In this document: in pieces, positions 11,375 to 23,303 of the stretch
How the letters are laid out: the number at the start of each line of letters is the position of its first letter
Position numbering within the stretch: the first letter of the stretch is position 1
Source: Celoporthe dispersa
Taxonomy: Eukaryota > Ascomycota > Sordariomycetes > Diaporthales > Cryphonectriaceae
Assembly (NCBI GenBank): GCA_016584495.1
Contig: WAID01000013.1
Span: 992,001 to 1,056,000 of the forward strand
Length of the DNA stretch: 64,000 nt
Direction of reading: 5' to 3'
Made by a program: the position numbers and the translations under genes
The notes under the pieces: generated by a model
What the model was told of the DNA's origin: nothing
What the model saw: only the letters and a program-made list of their open reading frames with translations
The model's database searches: none

Positions 11375-12170
11375 TCAAAAAGTCAGCCACAGCACAGTCG
11401 TGGATACCAGGCAGACCACGTACCACAGTCGTCTCGACGACGTAGCGTTGATCAAGCTGGACCCGTTGACCTGCCGGCCGACCTCCGAACTGTACTGCCC
11501 GGCTATATTCCCGCGCGGCCAGTACTCGCACACGAGGAACCAGCCTCTTGTGCCGCAGAGCCGACTGCCGCATCCCACCGTCGTGCTGTTCTTCCAGACC
11601 AGCTGCGAGAAGTGGCCCGTCTGCTCGCTGAAGCCTGGGTCGTTGTAGTTATACTCCTTCACCTCATCAGCCCCTAGGAAATTCAGTGTCAGCTGTGAGG
11701 CCCAAAAATACACCAAGAGCGAGTCCGAATAGACGACTTCGAACCCTCCCAAGGCGAGCGGACGAATGAAGCTCAGCAAAAGAACCTGTATACTCACATA
11801 AATCAACACATCCCGTCACATCATCACAGCCGATCGCCAAATTTTCACCATAGGGTCCACCTGAGTGAGAGAAATTGCACTCGGCCCCACTGCTGGGGGA
11901 CAAAGATCCCATCGACAACAGGTAGGACGCCGCGAAGTCTGCGAGGGTCTGGTTCCACGACAGGGAGTTGGCATCAAATTCCTGCCGGATGAAGTTGGTG
12001 CTGTTCAGCACGGCAGATGTGAAGGTAACATCGTTGGTGAACTGCGGCGCGTCGGAGGCGATCACGGGTGTGGCCGTCACGACGTAGGTGATGGTTGTGG
12101 TCGGGGGCAAGGTGATGGTGATGCCGGTGGTGAGGCCGACAAGGCCTGCAAGAGCCAGGATTGACCGCAT
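11375..12170 (-). CDS. CAP (SCP/PR-1) domain protein, likely anchored
   Basis: Two exons (minus): 12170-11798 and 11673-11375, with a phase-1 intron of 124 nt, giving 223 aa. Signal peptide at residues 1-16. The CAP domain spans about residues 45-185: SWNQTLADFAASY, HSGGPYGENLAIGC, the signature GHFSQLVWKNSTTVGCG, and WFLVCEYWPRGNIAGQY. The splice restores VDLWADEVKEYNYNDPGFSE, as in family members. The last 20 residues are hydrophobic (LWYVVCLVSTTVLWLTF) after Ser/Asn-rich NATSS, which suits a GPI-anchor signal or a C-terminal membrane anchor. Fungal CAP proteins are secreted and several bind sterols or act at the host interface; the specific role here is not shown. Confidence 0.9.
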
Positions 12171-12929
12171 CCGTCCAGTTTCTGATGTCTTTTATCGGGG
12201 GACGCTGCTGTCAGGGCTTGTCTCTCCCAAGCTGGTTTTGCTGAAGTTTTTTGTCCCTGGTAACGCAGATTCGCGAGTCCGAGTGGAACAGGACAGGACG
12301 GTGAACACACTGGGCTTTGTGCATGCAGCCTCCTAAACAGAGAAGGAAGAGGGAGAGAGAGAGAGAGAATAAACAGCCTCACCGCGCCTTCTTACCATTT
12401 GGTGGATTGAAGAGCAGGCAGTTGCAAGACCTCGACGTCCACAAGAAAGAACGATTGGCACGCATGGCTCCTTTGGGGGTGGCCAGAAGCGCCAAGACGT
12501 GGGCGCCACGAGAGGGCTCATCATTGGACGGGCAACGCTCCTTCAAAAAGAGCCCTCTTGTTCTGCTATTGATTGCACTTGACAAATGCCAGGGATTCCC
12601 TCGACGTTGGATCTTTTCATCAGAAGGTCCAAAGAAATCTTGGGACTCGTGCTCACCCTGCAGGGAAACAGCTTGGCTCAAGACCAGTCAGTGTGTGGAG
12701 TGCATACAGAAGGGACGCACATTGTGTCTATGTGGATACAACAAGCAGCAAGAGTTGTTGCCGTCTTCATTCGCTTTGCAATAGCAGGAGTAGGCAAAGA
12801 CTATGAATGAGTGTCTTGCTAAGAGTCTGCATCTATCGCTTAGGACTGGAGTGCGCTGAGGAGTGCACACATGTCACCACAAACCAGATGTTACCGTCGG
12901 AACCCAGCCTTTCTACTCTGGTAAGTTGG
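12171..12929. other. Intergenic between CAP gene and subtilase gene
   Basis: Promoter of the CAP gene and 3' flank of the subtilase gene, both on the minus strand. Overlapping open frames of 60-155 codons on both strands have no family resemblance. Confidence 0.55.
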
Positions 12930-15900
12930 TCACACCCGCTTTCTCTGGTCAACAGGCCCCTCCTGAGGTTTGACCTCTTCATACCTCACATCAAAAGGAA
13001 TCTTGGTCATCCCCTGCCAGTCATTGGCCTCGTCCGGATCCCCAAAAATGCTCAATGCCCTCAAGTACAGCGCATATTGTCCCTCAGGTACCACGCTTCC
13101 GTCTGAAAGCATGCCGGTGAAGACGATAGACCCTTCATAGCGGCCGCTAAGATACTCCAGCGGATAGCCCCATACGCTGCCTGCGATGGTAGTCCCGGCG
13201 ACGACGGTGGTCGGGCCCGAGTAATTCTTCGACATCGGCACCACGTCCGCCCGGAGTATGCGGGTGCCGAGATCGAGGCGAGCCGAAGCCCATGGGTAGC
13301 GGAAATAGTAAGATGGGTTCGCGGTATCGTTGATCGTCGGGTACGGGATCGTGTAGGTCTGGGCGGCTGCTCTAGTAACTTCACCGCCCCGGTAACCCGG
13401 CAGAGCGCCGTTCTCATGATCCAGGATCACGGCTTGCTTCATGTTCCCAGCTACACCAAGATAGGGAACCGTCAGATTTTCGTTGTTGGAGCCGTTGAGG
13501 ACAAAATATCCGCCGTAGACCGGCAACGAGAGACCGTAGAGCAGAAAGTCCTGAGGTGGTGACAAGGTGACAGTGATCTCGGCACGGCCCCCTGCCGGGA
13601 TGCTCACCAGATCCTTCGAGAATACCGTCTCCGCGCTGGCTGCAAAGATGCGGTTGGGGAAGCTGTCAGGATATGTGCTCGTCAGCGAAAGTGTGTACAT
13701 GCCAAGCGCCGGAGAGTGGGAGACGCGGTAAGTCACAGTCTCGCCCCCGATGTTTTGGATCGTAAAGGTAGCATTGGGGGGCAGGTTCTCTGTGTCGTTG
13801 AATGAGATACCAGTCGAGCCCACCAGTGTGGTCGCAAATGCGGCGTCGTGCGCCTGTATGAGTCCGGATCCTTGTTGGGCTGTGGGTGCTAATCCGTTGA
13901 TGGTGCCAGCTCCATCGTTCCAGAGATTCGCTTTGGAGGTGCTGCTTATGATCCTCGCAAGCTCCGCAGGGTTCCGCTTGGTCCCTCGAACCTGCATCAG
14001 AAGCGCGTACACACCTGCCACGAACGGGGTTGCCCTAGGTGCCGATCAGATCTTGCTTTCCCCATGCCTTTGTAAAATGCGTCGAATGTTGGGAAGCATA
14101 TACTCACATCGATGTGCCCGAAAAGACCGCATAAGCGCCCATATTCAGGGGGAAAGTGGAAAGAATATTCCCACCTGGAGCTGCAACAGACGGGTAGAAA
14201 GCCAACTCCCACGTTGGGCCCCAGCTGGTGTAGTCACTGGCGAATCCGCCTGTCAGAGGGTTGGGTACCTGTTTCAAGACGACATCGGCATGGGATGGAT
14301 CGACGAAGGTGAGCCGAACGTCTGAACCGTCATTGAGCAATTGAACAAATTTAGCGCCCTGCGCAGGCGTGATAGTCGCGGTCGATATGATCGTCGTATC
14401 TGGATGCCCGGCGGCGGTAGGCCCAAAGCTTCTCACATTAGCTCAACGCGTTCATCCTCGGGCGAGACGAACTTACTTTTCGAGAACGTCTGCATAGAAT
14501 AGGATGGAGTTTGCGCTGAAGAGTTGAGCATTCTTGGCCTTGACCGAAGGGTCGCACCCGCCAAGGCGAATAAGCACCACGTAGCCAGAGAGGTCCCCCG
14601 TGTCTGGTGCGAGGCTCGAGCAGGCGTCGTTCTCCACAGATGAGTTGCCGCTCAGAGCCTTTAAAGGAAGAGAAAGGTTCGAAAATCCAAAATGGCCAGG
14701 CAGCCATGAGAAATCGGTGGGCCCAGTGGCGTGATTATCCTCGGTTGAAGCGGTGTAGGTACCTCTAGGGAGGAGGTACGGAGTGAGGATGTTGTCGAAG
14801 GAGCCCACTGCCGTAACATCGTTCCCGTCTGCGGCATCACTGGCTGTGAAGAGACCAGAAAAGCCGTCGTTTCCGGCAGCCAGAGTGCATGGGACGCCCT
14901 CCTGTACCACCAGGTGTTAGCAGTGCATGGTGAAGACCGAGCCCGGAAGATAGATATCGCTGAGCTGGCTGGGAGCTGCCCAGCAATTGATCCAGGGGTG
15001 CCTCCCCTCTCCACGAGAGACCTACGCTGACGATGCGGCTGGCCACTACCCCGAAGGGTGTCTCACTCCAGCCCCCTGCACTTCCGAGGGATGCCGTGAT
15101 GATATCGCTGCCGTCATCAAATGCCATCCCAAAGGCTGAGATAAGAACGTCGTCTGTAGTCCCGAGACCTTCGCAACTAAAGACCTTGTACATCCCAAGC
15201 TTAACTCCGGGAGCCACGCCGGTGAAGTTCATCCTGTTTTTCTGAGCCGCGACGATGCCGCTGACATGGGTTCCATGCCCGAGGCAATTGTCATACGGGT
15301 CCGGGTCTGGTTTTGGAGCATTATAACCCGTCCAGCTGTCGCCGACCAGATCATACCCATATTCAATCAGGCAATCCTTGCCGAAGCACCCTCCAAGGGC
15401 GGGATGCCGGTAGTCAACACCTGTATCCACGATGCCGATGCGAATACCATCCCCGAAATCTGTGACAATACGAAATCAGATGGGGCTAAAGAACAATTAA
15501 CGTTCCACTGAGCATGCGTAAGGAATCTTTCTCGATATGACTCGAGAGACTCTTGTTATGATGGACAGGGGAAGAGGGAGGGTGAAATACTGGGGCAGGG
15601 TGTGGCTTTTAGAGCGACTCACAGCCTTTAGCATGAAGTTTGTCGACTTGTGTCATCACATGGGGCGAGAAATTGTCCACGGTGCTGTCGCTCTCGTCGC
15701 CAAGGGTGATGCCTCCTGAAGTCATGGGGTTCGCCATAGTACCGCTCCTCATGAGTTCAGGAAGCGAGTACTTTCTGACGGGCCACACCTGTCTGACGGC
15801 TGGCAGCACTGAGATCCTGGCGACTTGCTCCTTCTCACTGGTCAGGTCAGTGACGCTGAACGAAGCTCCGCTGAACACGGTTGAATCAATGTTCATCCTT

Positions 15901-16135
15901 GGGTCAACCGTAATTCCGCTAGCACCTAGAATATGATAAAATGACGTGTTGTCCTGTGGTATGATTAGCTGAGCTCAAGGCATGTGCGGTTGTTTAGAAA
16001 ACAGACATGGCCATCCGCAAACTCCACGATATAGGCTCCAGCAACGAAAATCTCGTCAGCGGCTGATGTCAAGTTCAGAGCTTGTCCAGCCAGGGCAGTG
16101 CCCATAAATGCTGCGGTTATGAAGGCCACACGCAT
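12930..16135 (-). CDS. Secreted subtilisin-like serine protease with PA and Fn3-like domains
   Basis: Six exons (minus): 16135-16007, 15953-15623, 15459-15026, 14901-14477, 14428-14108 and 14034-12930. All junctions are GT-AG with closing phases, several with CTRAC branch sites; 914 aa. Signal peptide about 1-17. Propeptide-like region to about 150 (AYIVEFADGH). Catalytic triad: Asp165 in IVDTGVDYRHP, His215 in GHGTHVSG, Ser546 in SGTSMATPFVAG; oxyanion Asn309 in AAGNDG. An insert at about 370-455 (DLSGYVVLIRLGGCD) matches a PA domain. The C-terminal 360 residues are beta-rich, like the Fn3-type domains of large S8 proteases. It should degrade extracellular proteins. The C-terminus has no obvious anchor. 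Confidence 0.93.
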
Positions 16136-17400
16136 TCTAGAGGTCTGTAAGTAAACTCGGGATGATATTCGACGCCTGTTGAGTTCTGAGGTTAAGCTCT
16201 CACCAGATCAGAGAAAGAGAGCTCCAGATGTCCATCTTTATGTAGCGTGTCTGCTCTCAGACATCTCTCTACTTTCATCCCTACACATGTCGGCTGGCTG
16301 GTGGAGCAAACATATCTGTGCGAAGCCGTCGGTGGTCCATCCGTTGCCCGAAGAACCCAAGTTCTCTGACTTTGGACGAAGAGCGGTATGGAGCGCCACG
16401 GAGAGTCACGAGGGTTAGGCTCAAAACTGCTTTGAGTGTATTCGGAAGCGGCCACTCCAGCTTGCGAGGGAGAATAGGCTCCGGGTGGTACGATTACATC
16501 GCGTGCATCACACGAACAATGAAGCTCCGCCCGATGCCGGTGTTGGCTATCAAGGCACTGAAAGTGAATGAATTGTTGAGCGCACGGGCTCTTGCTAATC
16601 CCGTAGAGAGGTCCATTTCTAAGTCGAGTCTGATGTCAAGGGCGGAGTCGATGAAGCCGATGTTGAGGTGCTTCGCGGCGGTGAAGAGACCGGTCAAGCA
16701 GCCCGTGTGTCGACTTGAAGTGATAGCGCCATCCTGTGCGACGGTAGCGACGCCATTCTACAGCATCAAATTACCAAGTCGTACATGCAATGACGATTTT
16801 CCCTGGCATTGAGGGCTTAAGCCGTTGTTGTAGCGTGCTGGCACGGGAAACTCGTGGTTGGTGGTGAACGTCTTCTGGGTTAGTGTCATTTACGTAAGCG
16901 ACCTCCGAGCTGCTGCCTAGAGTGCTCTACCGTATCCCCACCATTCGTCCATCCTCCCCTGTCTCTCATACTCCACCATCGCGACCTCCTCCCTCGGGAT
17001 CCAAAACCCGCGGCAGCCTCATCCCCCGAGGAGAATCTCGGTTGAACAGCTCTTGAGACCGCCTAGTCTCTCAAAAAGGCTGCCAGCAACGCTGCTGACA
17101 ACGATCTTCCGAGCCTTGTGAACCTCGGATGGGCACGCATGGCCTACGGTCCGGACGGTCTACAAACATACGGGTGTGGCCATGAGCGCGGGTCACACGC
17201 GGCTTGACAGGTGTTTGCACAACAAGTGCACGTTTTTTTGGGGAGAGTTTTGATTTTGGCAGGCGACACAGCATTTTGACAGTCTTGAGAAATACCACAA
17301 ACAGCACATACACATCAAGCAAACCAGATGTACGACTCCCCCCCCCCCCAAAGGTGCTCCAAATCCCGCTGGTCAATCAACATCACCGAGGCTTAATTCT
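16136..17400. other. Intergenic, 1.27 kb; possible gene remnant inside
   Basis: Promoter of the subtilase gene and 3' flank of the next gene. A minus-strand frame is open from about 16761 down to 16494 with protein-like composition (see findings), but no start, splice sites or upstream exons could be made to fit. A C12 run lies at 17338-17349. Confidence 0.5.
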
Positions 17401-18208
17401 CTATCTCTCGTCGGCGTCTAAGTCCTTCAGATCTGGGCAGTACCACCTCTTCGTCATCCCCAGCTCTCTGATGGCGAGGAAGAGAGGCCTGGTTGGATGC
17501 TCCACGGATATGAGCAACTGCAGCTTCGACTTGTCATTGGTCAGCATGGCTTAGTCATCTTGACCTTGACCTCGCTACCGAGAACGAGGACGACGACGAC
17601 GACAACGGCGACGGCAACGACCAGGAAAACATCAACGACGCAGTGGTAATGAACCTACATTGGGAGTCCATCTTTGCACGTCCCTCTTGATACCCTCTCT
17701 CATTCGGACAGCAGTCACAGTAGTGACTGACCTCCTTCATCGGTTCCAGCTCAGGAGTCTTGAGCCGGCCAATCAGCGGTGTCCGGGGCGGTGTCGACAG
17801 CACCAAGCTCCGTCCCTCGAGATCTGCCCAGTGCACACGTTTGGGGCTTCTCTCGTGATCCGAGTACTGATATCCAGGCACCGACTCGGCCACGTGCGAC
17901 ATAGGCCGTCTGTCCTTGGGTGCCTCATAAGACCTGGCAGCCGGCGAGAGGGGACCCACCGGTCGACCCGATGAGTACGAGTATTCCGCCGACAGAACGA
18001 CGTCAGTCACGTCTTCAAGGGGCTTCCTCATACCATTCCGAGGTACGACAGGTGCTCTTGGGCGATGTGTGCCAGGGAGCCTTCTCCTTGATGATGAAGG
18101 TCTAGGCCGATGATGGTAGGGACCGTGAGGGATGACAGACGGGAAAGGTGAAGCATGTGTTGAGGACGTCGGGACCAAGTGGTCACGCGAGGAAATCTTG
18201 GACGACAT
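17401..18208 (-). CDS. Unknown Pro/Ser/Arg-rich protein with CDCC motif, two exons
   Basis: Proposed exons (minus): 18208-17659 and 17549-17401, 232 aa, intron 109 nt. The N-terminal 130 residues are disordered (Ser, Pro, Arg, His). Then comes a conserved-looking block: SPKRVHWADLEGRSLV, PPRTPLIGRLKTPELEPM, and HYCDCCPNERGYQEGRAKMD. The last exon encodes KLQLLISVEHPTRPLFLAIR and RWYCPDLKDLDADER before TAG. The last exon is clearly protein-like, but its acceptor is uncertain: AAG before 17549, or CAG before 17517 with a different donor. An in-frame ATG at 18268 could add 20 residues; MSSK at 18208 is preferred because the added residues look like untranslated sequence. A strong TATA box lies upstream. 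No function is recognised. Confidence 0.65.
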
Positions 18209-20084
18209 GACAATGGGAGAGGTCAAGCGTAGCCTGACTACCCCTTTGGGGAGGGGATGAGTCCTCACTGAGGGTGTGGTGTGGGCTAGGTGGGGGGATT
18301 TGAACGGTCCAGTGGCCTTATAAGTCCTCGGCTTGATGGCTTGCGATATTTCTTGAAGTTTCGAGATGATATAAGGGACAGTTCTGATGGATTATAATAT
18401 TGATGGATGAAAGAGGAGAGAAGATGGGAAAAGAGGGTGAGGAGGGGGCGTGGCTTTTATACGGGTTCCAACCTACGGCGCATGTAAGTCAACCTGGCCA
18501 ATCAGAGGCCGCACCCTCCTCGACCCCCCCCTGCCAGACCTGACCTCAGCCTATGCACCTCATATGCACCTATGGTCTCCTCTGAGCACACCCACCTGGG
18601 CTATCCTATCTGGAAACCCATGAACCATCCGTCGACCAGCATCGTCATCCCGGACAAGCGACAAACTGCAAACCTGCAGGCTGTGTCGAACGATGATTTT
18701 GATGTCCCCGGGGCCCCCTTCTCTCTTACAACACCACCCCTTTGCGCAACGGCGAACCAAGAAGGTCGCAGGCCTCAGGAGATGAAGAGCCATCCGTGTC
18801 TGGTCGGGGTGATCCGTATGATCGCATCGAGCGGCACACCTTCTTAAGCATCCGGCGCATGACTTTCTGCATGCCAAGTCATGATGCCGCCTTCATTATA
18901 CGAAGTCTCATATCGTGTGCCCAGCGCCTGCCCAGCTGGGTTTGACACCCTGCTATGCCCTGTGACAAACGACAAGCTGGTCTAGTAGGCACAGGCGAGG
19001 CTTTAGGCGAACCCCTGCCCCTTCTCTAAACCCCCCCGAGCTCACTATATATCATCTCGAGCGGAGAGATGGTGCTCAAATGAACCCCCCCCCGGTTCAT
19101 AGCCCAGTCGAATTCTCCTGTCTCGCCTGCCCCTCTCTCTCTCTCTCCACCCCTCACAACGTTTCTCGTCTCGAAGGGATGCCTAAACCTCACATTGAAG
19201 AGATCATCCATGGTTCAAGGTTCCTTTGGAACTGACCCTTCTGTTTTCTTCATTCCATGCGTGCATATTCCGGGGCCTCCTCTGTATGACCAAGGCTCTC
19301 CATACTTGAAGCCTGTCTAGTTACCTCCCCCTCCCCCCGTCTGGTTGCCTAGTAAATCTACCCTGGCGTGCAATTAGTTTTGGCTTCCTGCTCAGTAGCC
19401 TTCTTTTCTTCTCATCCCCAGCGTGCCAAATGCATATCTGTCCTTGTTGGAAGAAATGAGTGAAAGCAGAAGCATATGTGATCAGCACTAGTTGCACACC
19501 AGGGTGGTTCTACCAGACAACTATGAAAACACACAGTCAGCAGGGTTTCCTCTTCAGGTTACGTCCCAAGCGGATTTGATTCGCTGCCAGTAGTGTGCCA
19601 GTGTGCGTATTCTCCACCCTTATCTCCTTGATCAAGCCTCAAATCATACCATTTCGCTGTTAAACCCACCCCTAGTGTGCAATTAATTTTGGTCACCCAC
19701 GCCTCTCTCGAAGATGTCCAGTAGTGTCATAGAGCCCCGAAGTTGACTGTGCATCCTATCGTTCCATAAGGCTCTTGCTTGTGAGCCGTCATATGTATAT
19801 GCGCAAGTACTGCACCGGGCTTGGGTGGTGGTCCAAGGACTGATCCAGGTGAGTAGTCAATGCATAAATTCGTTGCTACTTATCACCTTCCAGCCAGATA
19901 GAGCGTTTCCCAACTACGAATGACGCCCAGTCACACAATTAGTGGCTCACGACACAGTCTATAAGTTTTTGATTGGAGACATCTCTCTATGGCTAAGGAA
20001 GCGTTCACCAGAGAGCAAGATTCTGGGCAGGGACGACAAGACATATAAAGAGACCATATGAACATCGAGCCTAGCTGCTAGCAT
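18209..20084. other. Intergenic, 1.9 kb
   Basis: Contains the promoter of the unknown gene and the 3' flank of the GNAT gene. No convincing coding sequence. Two copies of a short degenerate motif (GTGCAATTARTTTTGG) occur near 19369 and 19677. Confidence 0.55.
18454..18461 (-). promoter_or_regulatory. TATA box of the unknown gene at 17401-18208
   Basis: On the minus strand the sequence reads TATAAAAG, about 245 bp before the ATG at 18208. It supports a transcribed gene in this orientation. Confidence 0.6.
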
Positions 20085-20951
20085 TCAAGGCTCTCTGATC
20101 ATAGCCCACACTGTATGAGGCTTCTCTACACCCCACTTGCTGAAGTCCGTCACCATCTCCTCCAGATCACGGAAGCCGTGCTTTAGATACATGGCATGGC
20201 CCAGCTCCGAAGCGTCAAGATAGACCGGCAAGCCCTTGGCCTCTGCTTCCTCGATGCACTTCTTCAGGAGCAGCGTGCCTGCGCCGCGGCCCTGATGCTT
20301 GGGGTCTGTGTGGAGGATGCCAAAGACTGCGTCGCTGCTGTCAGTACTCCCTTTAGAAGTCTGAATCCTCTAGCTCCCGCCTGTCGTAAAACTCTCACGG
20401 GACGGGGAGGAAGGGGGGAAGAAAGAAGGGGAAAAGAACGAAAAGAAAGAAAACTCACAGACATGAGGCCTGTCGCCGACGTGCTTCGGTTTCATCCTAT
20501 CGAGAGCCCCAAACAGGAGATCGCAGGCCTCTGTGTTGGCTCCTGGAGGTAGCGTTCGCGGCGGATTCGGCTTGACGGGGTGATCCTTGTCGTAGACGGT
20601 CCTGGTTGAACATTCATGTACTGATCAGCCCCCGTTGAAGCGAAAATCCCCAGTGGCACGTGAGAGAGAGTGAGAGCGATGCGAGGTTTAAACAAAGACA
20701 TACCATTTCGCAAACGAGATCATCTGCTCAGACTCATCCCCTTCGATGTCTGTGTCTATGACCTTGAAGCAGAACACGTTCGGCTCCTCGGCTTGCTTTT
20801 CGAAGTCTCCGGCGCGGTGCTTGATAGTGTCTGCGGCCAAGAGACCAGGGAATAAGACATCATTGGTCTGCAGGGGGGCGTAGGCCTGACGCTCAATCAC
20901 GGCTGAGTGGTACATGTCGCCCGCGCCGACTGGAAGAACCTGGAGAGGCAT
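20085..20951 (-). CDS. GNAT family N-acetyltransferase
   Basis: Three exons (minus): 20951-20704, 20601-20459 and 20326-20085, introns of 102 and 132 nt, phases 2 and 1; 210 aa. The first exon carries the usual N-terminal beta/alpha part and MISFAKW. The last exon contains motif A of the GNAT fold, FFGILHTDPKHQGRGAGTLL, with the acetyl-CoA pyrophosphate-binding QGRGAG, and then GLPVYLDASELGHAMYLKHG, which forms the motif B region. It should transfer acetyl from acetyl-CoA to an amine; the substrate cannot be told. It belongs to the large fungal group of small cytosolic acetyltransferases annotated only by domain. The acceptor at 20327 was chosen because only it restores the frame into FGILHTDP. 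Confidence 0.9.
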
Positions 20952-21629
20952 TTTTATTTATGATGAGAGTGCTGCGGCACTCTTCTCTCCCTTTTTCTTA
21001 AAAGAGACTGGTCCCTTTCGTGAACATCTTACCTTCTCGAGCTGAGCGGGCATTGCGTGAGACTATATACTCGGAAGAGGTAGCGTCTGCTCTGAGTATC
21101 AGCAGGGGACACCTAATGTGCGCGGCCTGCCCATCTTGAGTCCGACCATGCGAGAGTCGAGCTACAGCGCTTACGGTGCTCGAGCCAATCCGGGCCGCGG
21201 TGAGTCACTGGCCGAAGGGTTGTGGGATTTTACCTGCATTAGTCTTCCCGGATTGGTAGGCAAGATTCATATCCGTCCGCAGCGTCGTGTGATGTTGTGC
21301 ATTCTAGGCCCACGTCCAGCCCGGTGAGCTCAAAAGGGGGGGGGGGGTATTCATCCGTTGCATTCTATCATGCTGGTGTCACATGGGCTCATAATTTGCA
21401 ACTATTCGGGACCTGCGTACAGACAGTCTAGCTTTGTATTTGTAGTATACTCACACGCAGCTCGTATATCCAAACGATGGAAATCTTTCAAGTACAAAGG
21501 GAGATGATAACAGGAAATCACAAGACGAAGGGAGACGCACTTGACGCCAGCCATTTCTAACGCTCTTCACACCCCCGAACCTCCCACCCCGACTCCCCCC
21601 CCGGAAACCTTTCTACACTATGACGGCCA
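20952..21629. other. Intergenic between GNAT and alcohol dehydrogenase genes
   Basis: Promoter of the GNAT gene (minus) and 3' flank of the dehydrogenase gene (minus). No gene seen. A G12 run lies at 21336-21347. Confidence 0.6.
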
Positions 21630-23303
21630 TCATTGCAGGTCCAAGACCACGCGTCCATGGAGCTTCCCATCGCGCATATCTTGGAAGATCTGCGTGAGGT
21701 TCTCCAGCTTGTCAGTGGTGAAGTGTGTCTTGATAATGCCCCTGGCCGCCAGGTCAAGCGTCTCGATCGCCTCCTGACGACTCCCCACCGCGACACCGAC
21801 AATCTTCTGGGCCTTTGCGATCAGGATTCCAGGGAAGGCTTTTGCTACCGGCACCATCTCGCCCTCTGGGATGCCGACGCAGACGAGCGTGCCCCCGAAG
21901 CGGAGGAAATCCAGAGCCCTGTGTGCGCGGCCGGCCTGGTCAGTAGAGTCCCGCTGAGTATTTTCTTTTGTCTTTCGGGGTGCGAGTGTGTTCTGTTATG
22001 GGGGGCTCACATGGCATATGCACCGTTCGAGGCCGTCAGCACCATGACAGCATGGGCTCCCAGCCCTCCCGTGATGTCGTTCACCTCCTTGGCTACATCC
22101 TTGGTGGCGGTGAAGTCGATAAAGTGCTCAGCCCCAGACTGCAGGACGACGTCCTTCTTGCTTCCTGCGTCGATGCCGATCACCCTGAGGCCAATGCCGC
22201 GGGATGCGATCTGGGTTGCTAGATGCCCAAGGCCTTTGGCGGAAGTGACTTGGTCAGCAACCTGCTGCTGATTTATCATTATGAACAAGTAGCCAAGGAT
22301 GAAGTGATTTGCTCACCACCACCTGCGCCCAGCAGAACAATCCACTCCCCGCTCCGCGCATTCGACTTGCGCAGGGCACTGTAACATGTCACACCGGCGC
22401 ATAGCCTATAATTTGCTCGTGTCAGAATACGACCAAAACCACGTCACGAGGAGGCTAGGAAGGGCTTACATCGGTGCAGCGATGTCCGAGGGCAGCGATT
22501 CGGGGATCGGCGTAACATAATTCGCCTGGCTGGTAACATATTGTTGGAATGTCCCAGGCCACTATTCACTCGCCGGTCAGATTAGATGCAGGAGGGTATT
22601 CCTCCGTTGGGGGCACAGGGTCTTACGTAGAAGCCTGAGATCTTCTGGTTGAAGCAGACGGCGTCGTGTCCAGTCAGACAAGCCGCTGTTGTGCAGCATT
22701 AGCCACACTGCTCTTGTGTGTGTGTGTGTGTGTGTGTGTCTGAGAGAGAGAGGGAGGGAGAGAGAGAGATATATGTCTTGACGGACAAGGCGTGTATACG
22801 TACGACAGCTGCCGCAGATCCCTGTAAGCCACTTGATCCCGACCCGATCTCCCACCTTTACCCCCGAGTTCTCCGCTCCTGGTCCCATCTTGACGATGTG
22901 CCCGACACCTTCATGACCACCGACCTTAGAGAGCCCTTCGTTAGCCTTGGGTACTATCCCTGCATCGTTCGCCTTAATATGCCGCCTGTGACGTACCTGA
23001 CCCTCAGGTGTAGGAGCAGGCATATGAACCCACTCGTTCGTCATGACGCCCAAGTCACTGAAACATACGCCCGAATGGGTCCTGTGAGGGTTCTTCTTGT
23101 CAGTTGCACCCATCCCAAGTGGAGAAGAAGAAGAAGGAAGGAGAAAACACATCCCGGGACAACATTCTTCGTACATACAGTCGGATCAGAACATCTCCAG
23201 CAGCAGGTTCTGGCATATCCTTCTCGACCACCTTCGTGGAGATCTGTCCGGGCTTGTCGTAGACGGCCGCCTTGTACTTCTCGGGTAGAGCCTCGCCTGC
23301 CAT
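21630..23303 (-). CDS. Zinc-dependent alcohol dehydrogenase (MDR, ADH1-like)
   Basis: Eight exons (minus): 23303-23179, 23081-22997, 22924-22804, 22685-22627, 22561-22470, 22405-22317, 22233-22011 and 21918-21630. All phases close; 360 aa. It oxidises or reduces alcohols and aldehydes with NAD(H). Catalytic zinc ligands are visible in HSGVCFSDL and GGHEGVGHI; four Cys for the structural zinc are in CGSC-x-AC-LTGHDAVC. The Rossmann motif is GAGGGLGHLA at the exon 6/7 junction, and GTFQQYVTSQANYVTPIP is typical of fungal ADH1 relatives. Seven introns in a 1.08 kb coding sequence is high for this family. Intron 3 holds TG and GA microsatellites. It is close to the yeast ADH group, but whether it is fermentative cannot be decided. 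Confidence 0.93.
22715..22770. repeat. TG dinucleotide repeat followed by GA repeat
   Basis: About twelve TG units (22715-22739) and then a GA/GGGA-rich stretch, within an intron of the alcohol dehydrogenase gene. Confidence 0.9.
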
